From: Heliocidaris erythrogramma | Taxonomy: Eukaryota > Echinodermata > Echinoidea > Camarodonta > Echinometridae | NCBI GenBank assembly: GCA_025617745.1 | Contig: CM046858.1 | Location: 27,784,453 to 27,848,452, forward strand | DNA: 64,000 nt | Direction of reading: 5' to 3' | In this document: positions 54,601 to 64,000 of the stretch, piece after piece | Layout of the letters: each line of letters opens with the position of its first letter | Numbering within the stretch: position 1 is the stretch's first letter | Position numbers and translations under genes: made by a program | Notes under the pieces: generated by a model | Told to the model about the DNA's origin: nothing | What the model saw: the letters and a program-made list of their open reading frames with translations, nothing else | The model's database searches: none

Positions 54601-57600
54601 CGATATGTTTATGGCGAGGTTATGGCTAACTTTAGAAATAAGGTTCCCTTTTGATATCTACCCACACACAAACTGCACACCCTAAGGCATTGGCGTAGCC
54701 AGCTTTTGCAAAGAGATGGGGGTGAGACCAAGCCTTTATGTGCTGAAAAATTGATTTGCAGAGAAAATTTTAGATATACCGACATGAGTAATTCTCTGAC
54801 AAAATATCTTTAAATATCAACAGGGGCTAACTACACTCATGTCCTCGATGGCTACGCTAATGCCCCAACACCAGCCCTTCCCTCAACAAGCACACACTCA
54901 CGCACACCCTCACACACACACACACACACACCACACCCATATTCACAGCCAACGACGTCAACGAGTTCTCAAAATGGCGAGGGGAGGGGTCACTTTGTGA
55001 TGAGCAAGGATGTGGGAGGGGGCTGCATGTCCACCTCACGCTACGGACCTTTACTTTTAATTTTGCAGTTTAAATGTTTGATTGATGCACATAATAATGC
55101 CCACGCAGTTGAACAGTCCATGTTCTTCAGTCGTGGTTCTGATCAAATGCAAAGCCGCCCCCCCCTTTCTCCGCCTGTTGACGCCCTTGTTGACAGCCAA
55201 CATACATACATTCTGATACATGCATTCATGAAATTACAAATGAATAACTTGGGCAGAGAGACCTGATTTTTAACAGTAATTTCATCAACTCTTACTTTAT
55301 CGCACAAACATTCTTTTTCAAAAAGTCATACTGAATAAAGTTACAACTTTAAACCTGTGAAGGATACAAATATACAATAGTCTGGTCCAGCCACAACACA
55401 ACATTATTTACAATTATTTAACAACGAAAGTATGTTTCACTCAACAAAATTATGACATTTTTTTTAACTTGGCAAAATGTGCCAGTTTCCTTTTGGTATG
55501 ATTTGCTACAAAATTTTGGTCTGCTTTTGCGCTATACATACAGTTTGAAAATGCATGTAACTCGGAACATCAATTTTTCTATTATTGTCTTGAACTCTTA
55601 ACTGTTATCTTTTATACAGTTTAATTTTGTTCATTATATGTACGTTTCATTCAACTGAATTATAACTTGGCACAACATAATGATCAGTTGTGATCACTGG
55701 CGGATCCAGGATTTTGGAAAAGAGGGGGCACAAATCTAAGAAAATTTTCTGACAAGCAAAAAAAAAAGTTTTCGGTAACCGTAAGTCGGAAAATTCTGTG
55801 ACAAGCAAAAAAAAAAAAAAGGTCCTCACCAATTTTCAGTAACCGTAAGTCAGAAAATTCTGTGACAAGCAAAAAAAAAAAAAAAAGGTCCCAAAAAGGG
55901 GGGGCACGTGCCCCCTGTGCCCCCCCCCCCTGGATCCGCGCCTGGTTGTGATGTACTATCTATAACATTACAGATTGTAAATTCTCATCTCTTCTCTTCT
56001 TTCTGGTTTTTCCTATTTTCGAGTTTACTAATTTGATTCTTGTTAAGTCAGTCATTTTAATTTCCTCTTTGCATAATTCAAAATGAAAAAATGCTCAACT
56101 GTTGTAATGTATTTACAAATTTAGAATACACTGGAACATCAATTTTGTATTATCGTTTTAATCACATTTTTACAGATTCACAATATTTATTTCCTACTTT
56201 TTAATTAGTATTTCGTTTCATATGAAGTGCCTCAATATTGAATGAACTTGTAAATAATTTACTTCCCTTTGACTTTATGCCCTTCAATGTATAGAATGAT
56301 TTTCTTCAATACTCACTTGCAGACAACAAAACAATTGTTGGCATTGTTAGCATTTTTCGCATAAATATTTTTTGAGTTAGATGATATTCATTGATGCAAA
56401 TGTATATTAAAAAACAACTTCGTAACCACAAGATGATAGTTTATTGCTGTCTTTTTCAAAATATGAAAAATGTTTAAGCTCATAAAATGATATTCCCATT
56501 TTTTAAATGAATAGCTAAATATTCAAAGTCTTGGAGATTGAAGACATATTCATTATGAGGATTCTTTATATATTTTTTATAACACAGTTGTTTGCTATAA
56601 TCACATACCATTTGTGTTACTTCTCAAAATATATGTCAGAGAACTTGTTAATGTGCATTAGAAATTTACTCTATCCATTTCATTTTCACTCCATGTACAT
56701 ATTTGTAAATGTTTCACAATTTCATTTCATTTCATTCATTTTAACATAATCAGCGAAGAAATTTCATTATCATCTCATCTATTTTCATAACGGATGATCA
56801 TGCAATATTGTTTACTTGGTATTTTTTGCTGATTTTGTGTGGTAGTCACAGTAGAAGTCGTCAACGTAGGAGAATTTTTCTGGAAGACACTCTTTACATG
56901 ACCAGTTTTCGCAGTTCTCCGCAGAACAACCGGCCCACTTTCGTTGATCCTTCTTCGGTTCTTCCCAGTAATCGCATCCGCATACGTAACAATAAGACGC
57001 TTCCTCCTCTTCAATTTCTTCTTGCGACATATCTTCTTCTTCCTCCTCATTTGCTGCTTCTATATCTTCTTCTTCTTCTTCTGTATCTTCTTCTACTTCG
57101 TTTTCTTCGGGTTGTGTGGCATCCACGTGAACATCTGCTACTACAACAATGCGACGATTCCCAAAGGGAAATGGTCTTTCTGAATTATCGTCTATATCGT
57201 CCTCTTCGCTGATGTCCATCGCCTCTTGGGGTTCTTCTCTTCTCACTTTCTTTGCCACGGGCATTCTTCCTTCTTTCTCTTTTCTACTCTCGCTTCCTCT
57301 AAGACTTGGGGGTTTGCGTCTTCCAGACCCACTGGCGGATCCTCGATGACTTCGGTGTCTTCTTCCCCTGGATTGACAGCTGGAAGATCTGCCTGGATAG
57401 CCGCATCCGCGTACCGATACTGGGGAGGAAGGGAGAGGTCGATGTCGATCGAAGGAATGATCCTAGAGCGGACCAGCTGCTGTTTGTCGATAGCGTTGGG
57501 ATCGAGTGGGTAGATTCCCGTCTTCCTGAATCCAGACTTGATGTTATGCATTGTCATTGACGATTCGAAGGGGATCTTCAACACCCGTGGGATCTCCTTC

Positions 57601-60600
57601 TTCGGGATCCACAGGGAGGACCTGAGTGCCTGTCCTCTTTTGACGAATTTCGCAATGTGGGACTTCAAAGACTTATACACAGCTACGTCCAGTGGCTGGC
57701 ACAAGTGTGTGGTGTGTGGAACAAGTTCCAGCACAACCACATGCTCCTCCATGGCTTTAAGAAGGAGCCGAGGATCCTCGTGAGAGGCATGTCCATCCAA
57801 GATTAAGAGGACAGGGTTTGCCTCCGTGCGGTCCTGCTGACAGTGCCTCAGAAAGATCTTCTCAAACCACCCAAGCATTAGATCCCCGTCGACAAACCCG
57901 CTATCCGACTTTCCATAGAGGCAACCGTCAGGTCCCCCTCTAGTGTAGTCTCCGCCTGGGAAAGCCTCCTTGAAGATGATAAAAGGAGGCATTGCTGTTC
58001 CCGATGCGGCAACAGTACACAGCATGGAAACATGCTGGCTACCACTCACGGTGACGGAGTGTGCATGCTTCTGACGCTTGGGGATCACTACCCGCTGCGT
58101 CGACTTATTCAAGTCCACCATTGTTTCGTCAATGTTGTATATACGTTCTGGTTTTGTATGGAAATCGTACCTGTCAAAGACTCCACGCAGAAGCTGAAAA
58201 TACTCCCTGATGTTATCAGCTGTCGAGCACATGACGCGGCACCGGTCAAGCTTGTCTGCTCGTCGTATCCGCAGGATTTCGTCAGGGTAAGCCTGACGAA
58301 AACATAGCCACCAATTGTAGCTTGGTCCATTCGGACCAAACTTCCCCTCCCCACACTTTTTGTCCAGGATCCATGCGTACATCATAACCTGGTTGATGGT
58401 CAAAGGAACAGCCTTTGCTGCCATATACCTTATTACAGTAAGCAAGTCTCTCTCTAATGCTTCTGAGAGTTTGGTGGCTGCTCCCCATTTGGCTTTTAGT
58501 TGGACTTTACCGTTTACCCGGTCGCCCAATGACCTTCTTGGAACGCCATGATCTCTTGCCGCAGTGGCGATTGGAATGCTCCTTTTCGTCACGTCATTAT
58601 AGGCCGCTTCCATCTGCTCTTGGCTCCACGCCCGGTGCTCTACTTTTCCTCTACCTGGCATATTTTTTAGATCGATAAGACAACTCCTCCAAACTATATA
58701 TGTTTAAGCATGAAACCATGCATAAAACCAAAATACATCATAATCGAAGAGAGTAAGAAAGGAAGATATTGTAGAATATACAGGATAGTATAATCAAGAA
58801 CAAAAATGCAATAAGCAAATATAAATATAAGAGGCAAAAATAATATTGTAAATAAAAGTGGAGGGTGCAGAAAAGTAAAAGGAAAGGATGGTGCGTTAAA
58901 TATTAAGCAAAAAATTAAGAAAAGAACGGTGCATTAAGATTGAGCAAAAAACTTACCTTATTGTGTCGCTTCTTCATAAGATTAAGAAAAATGACTTCGT
59001 GATTTTATTGTCTTTCATTTAAGTGACTTCAAATTGTTCGTTTCGTTACGTATAATACCATATTCTGGCTAGAAGAAATCTCGTCAGAATCTTGTAACGA
59101 AGAAAGAAAAATATATTAATGGCAAAAATATATAATTATGGTGGTTCTTTTTAAGCAAAGCATAATGTCTTAACTGAGCAACACAACATTGTCAAAAAGG
59201 TACAACAAAACATATACCCACCTCTAAGAAGGCAAATTTATGTCTCCTTGTAAAGTTGTATGGACTATCGGATTGGGTTGTCACTGTCAGGGAGAACAAA
59301 TGACAGCTAACCTTTGTTAGAAGAAATCCACTGGCCTAACTTGTCAGAATCCTGTAAAAAAAAATTATGTGAAGGGCAATATATAAAATATAATTTTGTT
59401 TCCTGCTTGTTTACAGTTAATACTTTTATGTCGTTACAAATGAATATACCCCCACGCCCCTGGGAGCCGGGGGGTGCTCCAGCACCCCTGACTTTTCGGA
59501 GTCGGGGGGGGGGGCATAGCACCCCTGTGAAAAAATAAAAGTTGGGGGTGATTGACGTACATTGACAATGACATGCGGTGAACCTTGCAAACCACCTTCG
59601 GAGTTGGACAGAAATAACCGTCTTTTATTAAAACTAACATTCATGACAATGGTCAATTAACCTTCACCCTAACATATCCAAGAAATACAATAAATTCAAC
59701 TCACCGATGTTGGAAAAGATAATTCCAAAAATGAAATCCGTAATTTGCTGTCGAATCTCGCGAAAACGAGCTATCGGAGTTATTGTGTACATTTCCTGGT
59801 CGCCGCGGGCGCTGACATCTCCCCAAAAGAACTTTGTCTTTAAAAATTCGGTCCCTATCGAGTACACGGAAAAGTCCCGATTTTCTGTGTGCGTGATCGT
59901 GATGGCTAACTTAAAGTTTAATTTTTATCAAGATCGCGCGATAAAAAGGTAAGAAACTCGCCGCTTTTCCGTAGTTCTTTTGCAGAGGTTTACATGGCAG
60001 TCCTCATACGGTCGATGAGTGTACGATGATGGCGATTTTCATTTGTTGACTGTTTTATTAATCTACATTCAAGTCGTTGAGCTTTATTATCATCACTGAT
60101 GGCGCTATTCTGGAAATATCGCTGATTGCGACAAGGCAAAATCCTTTTTAAAAAAAAATTGTCTACTGGCAGCGAACAAATCTAGTGTGCGACATGCATT
60201 CACTGTGTGCCAAAATCGGTTGTAGGTCGTTTACGTATAGAACATGCACAGCAGACAAAGACCTCTGTACATGTAGGCTCTAATGCTTGCACAGGACTGG
60301 GCTGGCACTTCTACGGGAGAGATAGGAAAACTACACGTTAAAATGGTAATTTCATTGAGGACATCACCACTGCCTGATCAGATGATCAAGTGACATCCAT
60401 GGAAGAAGGACATCAACAAATGTGAAGGACAGTTTCTTTCAATAAGAAAAAGCGATTTCACAGAACCCTATTTCAGCCATTAACCGTTTCTTCTTCTTCT
60501 TCTTCGCTATAAGTACAGGCCACCATCAGGTGTATTCTCTTGTTGAAGGTGCTGTGCAGGCATATGTACAGTGTCTCAATAAAAAGGACCTACAACAGAC

Positions 60601-63478
60601 AAACCGATGCGGCAATGGCTCCGTGAGTGAGTGGAGCCAGACGTAGTCTCAGTGGAACAACCGATGATAAAGAGACTGAAGCTTTTGGCCTACTTCGGAG
60701 TTTGCTAAACTTCCTCTTCCAGCCCATCTGACCACTTCAACGATGGGATCATGAGAAAATTACAATTTATGGCGACATCGATGTGGATTTACTTACCGTT
60801 CAGGTGTAGCTTTAGCATTGCAAAGACAGCGAGTTCGGCATAGAATGTGCGCTGTAGATGAACGGAGTACAACTACAAGGCAGTGCAACACTGAGTGGTT
60901 CCGACACGGCATCCTAAATTTACTTCTGTAAATTTACTTCTGCCGTCTGTGTGTGCGACTTCGGCTATCTTACTGCCATTATGCCCCCATGAGGTCAATA
61001 TTATCCAAATGTGCGTCCCAATACATTGACTTTAGATCTGTCTGTGTGTAATTTGAAATTTTAACAAAATGATCGATCTTGTACCTTATCTTTTACAGAC
61101 AGTGGGGCCGTATTCACGTTTGGTAAAAGTAGGTTTGCAGACAACACTGCTAACAAGTTCTGGATACGCAATGACAAGGCAGTGCAAGTCAGGTGTGGAG
61201 ATGACCATTCTGCTTTGGTGACGGGTAAGAAGCTGTTTCCATGGAAAGGTTCAGTGTGAAGACAGGTTTTTATTGAAACTATTTGTAGATTTAAAACAAA
61301 ACACAAAAGTGAGAGTTCTTCCCAGTGACTTTTATACATTTTAGTTGTTGTTGTCGTATTACTAGAGCATTTTTCCGTCTACTAGAGCTCTTTTTTTAGC
61401 TTTGCATTTATAAATCGCATACCAGTCTCCAGTATTTTCTTATCACTTAAGATATCATCACTTTTTATTTCATTTCGTTTAACTAAATTTCTTCATGTAT
61501 GAATTTCGATGACTACAGAAAATGGACGTCTGTATGTATTTGGAGCAAATGACTGGGGGCAGCTCGGACTGGGTCACACCAAGTCGGTCAACAAACCAAG
61601 CAGTGTCAAAGGTAAAGTTTATGATCCTGTGGTTCTAAGAGAAACTTGTCCACCAAAAAAAAGAATCTGCAGGTTTGTGAATAATAGATCGAGTTATTAG
61701 ATTAAATGCAGAATACTCTACAATGCATGAATACATTGTGTGAAGGTTAGGGTTAGGGTCATGGTCAGGGTTAGAGTTAAAGGTTACTAGTATTCTGCTG
61801 CTGTTCCAAGTAATTATATTCAGCAATGTTAAACCATTGCTATGACGTCAATCTATTCAAGTGTAGATTATTTTTACGAATGTACGCAATGGTTTAAATC
61901 AGAGAATAGCCTTGGAAGTGTAGATTCGCCACTCCCAATCTACTCGGCTACGTCTCGTAGATTCAGAACTACGAATCTACACTTTCTCAGCTATTCTCCT
62001 TCATATAACCCCACTTTCCTTGTAAATAGTGTGTTGTCAAAAGGCATTTGACTGTGATTTAACCTTTGCTTGGAAGAATCGGATTGTTCTCTGAAAATTA
62101 TTATATCTTTTATTTTAGACACGCTTATTTTAATCATCATAAGGAATACTTCTAAATTAAAGTGCATTATTGATAAACATAAAGAAGAAATTTACTCAAA
62201 CTCAAAGGAATTTTGTAATTTAGATTTCATTTGACGATTAAATCCTTTCACTAAAATGTAAGATAAAATACTTTCCACACTATCACCCCTGGTACTAAAC
62301 ATGTCCAAAACTGTGTTGGTGGTGGTGGAGGAGGAGGGGGGGGGGGGGGGGAGGAGGAGGGGAGGAGGAGGAGAAGGAGAAGAAGAAAATGAAGAAGAAG
62401 AAGTAGGAATTGTAGTTTTGTTCTTATTATTATTATTAATCTTTATTTATCATCATGATGTTAAATATGTTGTTAATCATTTTTATAGGGCTGAAACATG
62501 CTGGTGTGAAACAGATTGCCTGTGGACGGGTACACACCATCGCCTTGACCAAAGATCATCGTCTCCACTCCTTTGGGGCGGGAGGGGAGGGCCAGCTAGG
62601 GGTGGGGGACTCCAAGCAGTATGAAGCCCCAAGAATGATTGAAGCGTTAGAGGAACAGGACTATCTCATGCTGTCATGTGGCACAGATCATTCAGCTGCC
62701 CTCACGGGTAGGTTCTTTACAATATCTTATTTAATGTAAGACCAGAAAAGTTTACTGAATTTCAAAGTTTCATGCTCACAAAAACGTCTGGGTTTAAAGC
62801 ATTTGTTCCTGAATAACAATTTATTTTCTAGTAGGTTGTATAGCACAATCAGGGGCATGTTAATAAGATTAAGAAAGTTATATTTGATTTAAATAATCCC
62901 ACAATATGTTAATAAGCCACTTCCTTACATAAATCTTTTTAAATATATGCTTTTCTTCTTGTAAGTCACATTAGACTTTCAGTCAGTCTAATACCAAAAG
63001 ATGTGATGATAATGATAATACTGATAATAATAATAATTATAATGATGTAGTCGAAATTGAAATGATCATGAATTTATGATTGAATTCTGACCCCCATTAA
63101 TCACAGTAAAAAATTGGTACTACATGTATTTTCAATTGACCTTTGACTCTATGAGTGAAACAAAGTTGGCTATTTGAATGATCCATGTATAATTGACTTT
63201 TGACCGTCTATGAAACACTGCTTTTTAAATAATCCAACAAATTGACGTCTGACCCCTGACCCTCTGAAACACAGAACATATTTGAGTGATCCTATGAATA
63301 ATTGGCATTTGACCCCTTTGCTCCACAGCCTCTGGTACCCTGTACACATGGGGAGGTGGATCTGAAGGTCAGCTAGGTCATGGTGCTGATACAGAGATTG
63401 AGATACCCAGGGAGCTGTCTATGGGTGTACCTATCAGAATGGTATCATGTGGCTACTATCATACAGCTTTCCTAACGG
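48159..63478 (+). CDS. RPGR: RPGR, RCC1-like ciliary GTPase regulator, first 5 coding exons (3' end outside window)
   Basis: Exons are 48159-48186, 61099-61224, 61519-61611, 62489-62707 and 63329-63478; every junction is phase 1. Exon 1 reads MASEDDDIP, and exon 2 completes D-SGAVFTFGKSRF. Human RPGR begins with a similar short exon ending MPDSGAVFTFGKS. The 205 residues seen carry the first RCC1 propeller blades: RCGDDHSALVT, LYVFGANDWGQLGLG, ACGRVHTIALT, SFGAGGEGQLGVG, SCGTDHSAALT, TWGGGSEGQLGHG and SCGYYHTAFLT. In vertebrates this domain binds PDE6D, RPGRIP1 and RAB8-type partners at the ciliary transition zone. Exon lengths 28, 126, 93 and 150 nt equal human exons 1, 2, 3 and 6 as I recall them; the 219-nt exon corresponds to human 4 plus 5. 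Intron 1 is 12.9 kb and packed with transposons. The later exons are not in the window. Confidence 0.93.
48190..49320. other. RPGR intron 1, left part
   Basis: A GC-rich low-complexity patch (TGCCTGTGGGCTTTGCCTG repeats) lies at about 48460-48520. A run of 39 G follows at 48621-48659. A small inverted pair, TTGAGTCGCCACCC and GGGATGGCGACTCAA, lies at about 48735 and 48900. No exon was seen. Confidence 0.5.
48621..48659 (+). repeat. uninterrupted run of 39 G
   Basis: The longest homopolymer in the window, bounded by GCAGC and CAGTTGCCCCCC. It could form G-quadruplexes and is likely length-variable or a sequencing artefact. Confidence 0.9.
49422..52900 (-). CDS. LINE ORF2: APE endonuclease plus reverse transcriptase
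   Basis: The frame is open from inside ORF1's end to the stop at 49422. The endonuclease starts VQLITFNSRG and CIQEHWL at about 52880-52780, then VVAGDFNADL and NTSDHRPVLV. The first ATG in frame is only at 52457, inside the endonuclease, so real translation must begin earlier. RT motifs follow: KPGKAPGNDN, SSYRGISLTP, ALLDAAKAFDCVWH, GVRQGGILSPLLYN and VLADDVALIAS (the usual FADD is LADD). The C terminus has a zinc-like C-X2-C-X8-H-X4-C (CRLC...H...C). No internal stop or frameshift was found, so ORF2 looks intact. Clade is uncertain within the Jockey/CR1/I-like groups. Confidence 0.85.
52883..54525 (-). CDS. LINE ORF1, 5'-truncated
   Basis: Open from the element's 5' border to TAA at 52883-52885; the first ATG at 54430 would give 515 residues. 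Residues before that ATG (VEIRHKKEAQKAVANLKSEL) look like a coiled coil, so the native N terminus is lost. The rest is Ser/Pro/Thr/His-rich and disordered, with no RRM or CCHC knuckle that I can see. It overlaps the ORF2 frame, which lies in -1 relative to it. ORF1 products usually bind the LINE RNA; that role is inferred from position only. Confidence 0.65.
54540..56760. other. RPGR intron 1, middle part
   Basis: A CA/TG microsatellite lies at about 54890-54930. Imperfect direct repeats built on TTTCAYTCAAC...AACTTGGCA (55430-55470 and 55640-55680) and GGAACATCAATTTT (about 55566 and 56134) suggest a duplicated unit. A G-rich MITE is at 55697-55945. No exon was seen. Confidence 0.45.
55697..55945. 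mobile_element. G-rich MITE with an internal direct duplication
   Basis: Ends CTGGCGGATCCAGG and CCTGGATCCGCGCCTGG are inverted. Inside, GTAACCGTAAGTCRGAAAAT followed by TCTGTGACAAGC and an A-run occurs twice in tandem (about 55780 and 55845). Confidence 0.75.
56812..57264 (-). CDS. acidic ORF with PHD-like zinc finger, overlapping the transposase
   Basis: The 150-residue frame begins MPVAKKVRREEPQEA inside the transposase's last codons, in another frame, and ends at 56812. A long Glu/Asp run is followed by a Cys/His cluster: CYVCGCDYWEE, then WAGCSAENCENWSCKEC and FYCDYH. The spacing (C-X2-C, W-x-GC, W-C-X2-C, C-X2-H) resembles a PHD finger or related C-terminal zinc motif. Most likely this is the C-terminal part of the same transposase separated by a one-base shift. 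A separate downstream ORF or programmed frameshifting are alternatives. Confidence 0.7.
   Translation of the reverse strand: MPVAKKVRREEPQEAMDISEEDDIDDNSERPFPFGNRRIVVVADVHVDATQPEENEVEEDTEEEEEDIEAANEEEEEDMSQEEIEEEEASYCYVCGCDYWEEPKKDQRKWAGCSAENCENWSCKECLPEKFSYVDDFYCDYHTKSAKNTK
57243..58661 (-). CDS. pogo/Tigger-like DDE transposase
   Basis: This 472-residue intact frame starts MPGRGKVEHRAW. Domains in order: a Psq-type helix-turn-helix (about residues 12-50, SIPIATAARDHGVPRRSL), a CENP-B-like second DNA-binding part (about 86-140, WWLCFRQAYP), and the DDE core. The catalytic triad is probably D178 (YNIDET), D289 (LILDGHASH) and D325 (HLCQPLDVAVYK), giving a DD35D spacing. It lies in RPGR intron 1, in the opposite orientation. 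The terminal inverted repeats were not located. All catalytic residues are present, so the enzyme core may be active. A domesticated gene is possible but nothing here demands it. Confidence 0.9.
   Translation of the reverse strand: MPGRGKVEHRAWSQEQMEAAYNDVTKRSIPIATAARDHGVPRRSLGDRVNGKVQLKAKWGAATKLSEALERDLLTVIRYMAAKAVPLTINQVMMYAWILDKKCGEGKFGPNGPSYNWWLCFRQAYPDEILRIRRADKLDRCRVMCSTADNIREYFQLLRGVFDRYDFHTKPERIYNIDETMVDLNKSTQRVVIPKRQKHAHSVTVSGSQHVSMLCTVAASGTAMPPFIIFKEAFPGGDYTRGGPDGCLYGKSDSGFVDGDLMLGWFEKIFLRHCQQDRTEANPVLLILDGHASHEDPRLLLKAMEEHVVVLELVPHTTHLCQPLDVAVYKSLKSHIAKFVKRGQALRSSLWIPKKEIPRVLKIPFESSMTMHNIKSGFRKTGIYPLDPNAIDKQQLVRSRIIPSIDIDLSLPPQYRYADAAIQADLPAVNPGEEDTEVIEDPPVGLEDANPQVLEEARVEKRKKEECPWQRK
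58700..59685. other. RPGR intron 1, right of the transposase
   Basis: Two related blocks occur: CTAGAAGAAATCTCGTCAGA near 59071 and TTAGAAGAAATCCACTGGCC near 59316, each followed by TCAGAATCYTGTAA. A palindrome-rich G/C patch lies at 59450-59520. No exon was seen. Confidence 0.4.
59706..59910 (-). other. exon-like stretch of unknown identity
   Basis: On the minus strand an open frame reads LAITITHTENRDFSVYS, GTEFLKTKFFWGDVSARG and RFREIRQQITDFIFGIIF, ending at a good GT donor (ATCG|GTGAGT) near 59706. It is CpG-richer than its surroundings. No upstream ATG is in frame before stops, and I recognise no family. It could be an exon of an unseen minus-strand gene in RPGR intron 1 or a transposon remnant. 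Confidence 0.3.
60487..60571 (-). mobile_element. 3' fragment of the tRNA-derived SINE family
   Basis: On the minus strand, ACACCTGATGGTGGCCTGTA followed by a GAAGAAGAAGAAG tail matches ACGCCTGACGGTGGACTGTA of the SINE at 30874-31094. The tRNA head is absent. It lies in RPGR intron 1. Confidence 0.65.
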
Positions 63479-63500
63479 GTAAGGCTTCAAGATAATCTTA

Positions 63501-63676
63501 TGGGGTGTTGCAAGAAAGTTGCGATTGATTGCAAGTTGCAACTGATCGGTACTGACCAATCAAAATCATTGTTGCAAGCGCATCTTCTTGAATGGGCAGA
63601 CCCTGAACCATTCAGAATGGTTGATCTAATTTGCTATACAATATGCAATTGATTGCAACTTTCTTGCAACACCCCA
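63501..63676. mobile_element. foldback element, GGGGTGTTGCAAGAAAGTTG family, second copy
   Basis: Ends TGGGGTGTTGCAAGAAAGTT and CAACTTTCTTGCAACACCCC are inverted. It begins only about 22 bases after the RPGR exon 5 donor. Same family as 11782-11939. Confidence 0.8.
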
Positions 63677-63683
63677 TTAGTTC

Positions 63684-63858
63684 TGGGGGGTGTTTCATAA
63701 AGCTGTTCGTAAGTTACGCACGACTTTATGCACGACTGGTGATCAGTTCTTGTGCTAAATTATTGAGAATCTGATTAGTGTAGCACCCAAGAACATGTTC
63801 CAGTCATTCGTAAAGTCATTCGTAACTTTACGAACAGCTTTATGAAACACCCCCCTGG
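63684..63858. mobile_element. foldback MITE, GGGTGTTTCATAAAGCTGTT type
   Basis: GGGGGGTGTTTCATAAAGCT at the left is exactly inverted at the right (AGCTTTATGAAACACCCCCC), with TCGTAA/TTACGA inner arms. It lies eight bases after the preceding foldback, in RPGR intron 5. A half-copy with the same left end occurs at about 15115. Confidence 0.8.
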
Positions 63859-64000
63859 TACCATAAAGGAAAGTTTCATGAAAGTTGTTGTTCATCTTGT
63901 ATGAAAAGATACGTTTGCCATGTATTTCAACATTCTGTCAATGATTTCTGATGATTTATGTGCGAACATCTCAAAGAAACTTCAAATCGTATATATTCTT

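Noticed and set aside
56970-57190. Plus-strand ORFs rich in Leu/Phe opposite the acidic PHD-like ORF
   Set aside because: They are antisense translations of the GAA/GAG-rich linker.
59902-59950. ATG at 59902 with a GT donor as the RPGR first exon
   Set aside because: It is phase 2, which would put a stop in RPGR exon 2. The exon at 48159-48186 is phase 1 and matches human RPGR.

Overview
The window is animal nuclear DNA, most likely from an echinoderm and probably a sea urchin. It is AT-rich and intron-rich, and full of small inverted-repeat transposons, LINEs, homopolymer G/C runs and microsatellites. The urchin call is an inference. It rests on a promoter with a GATCC motif, TATA box and YCATTCR-type cap site ending in a histone-type 3' stem-loop, on the transposon families, and on deuterostome-like gene structures. 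Exons below were joined by reading splice sites and frames by eye.

Layout. 169-3062 (+): last five coding exons of a TRPA-type channel, followed by a LINE 3' fragment. 4953-5306 (+): a compact intronless gene with histone-mRNA signals that encodes a 57-residue protein I do not recognise. 10779-20881 (-): complete nine-exon ornithine transcarbamylase (OTC). 27825-37719 (-): complete five-exon mitochondrial pyruvate carrier 2 (MPC2). Its intron 4 holds a 5.3-kb TTAA-flanked DNA transposon carrying a broken gene with a cysteine-rich segment and a P2X7 C-terminal (ballast)-like domain. Intron 3 side holds a decayed copy of MPC2 exon 4. 43460-46248 (+): broken LINE. 48159-63478 (+): first five coding exons of RPGR, continuing off the right edge. 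RPGR intron 1 (12.9 kb) contains a LINE with an 8-bp target duplication, a pogo-type transposase with an overlapping PHD-like ORF, and several G-rich inverted-repeat elements.

Gene order. OTC and RPGR lie head-to-head here, as they do on human Xp11.4, with MPC2 between them. Most OTC exons and the RPGR exons match human exon lengths as I recall them. OTC (urea cycle and arginine metabolism) and MPC2 (pyruvate import) are both mitochondrial; RPGR is a ciliary protein. No functional link among them is visible in the sequence.

Most promising oddities: (1) the histone-signal gene for a non-histone peptide; (2) the TTAA transposon carrying a P2X7-ballast-like gene; (3) the ancient OTC/RPGR linkage; (4) the pogo transposase with a PHD finger in the next frame.
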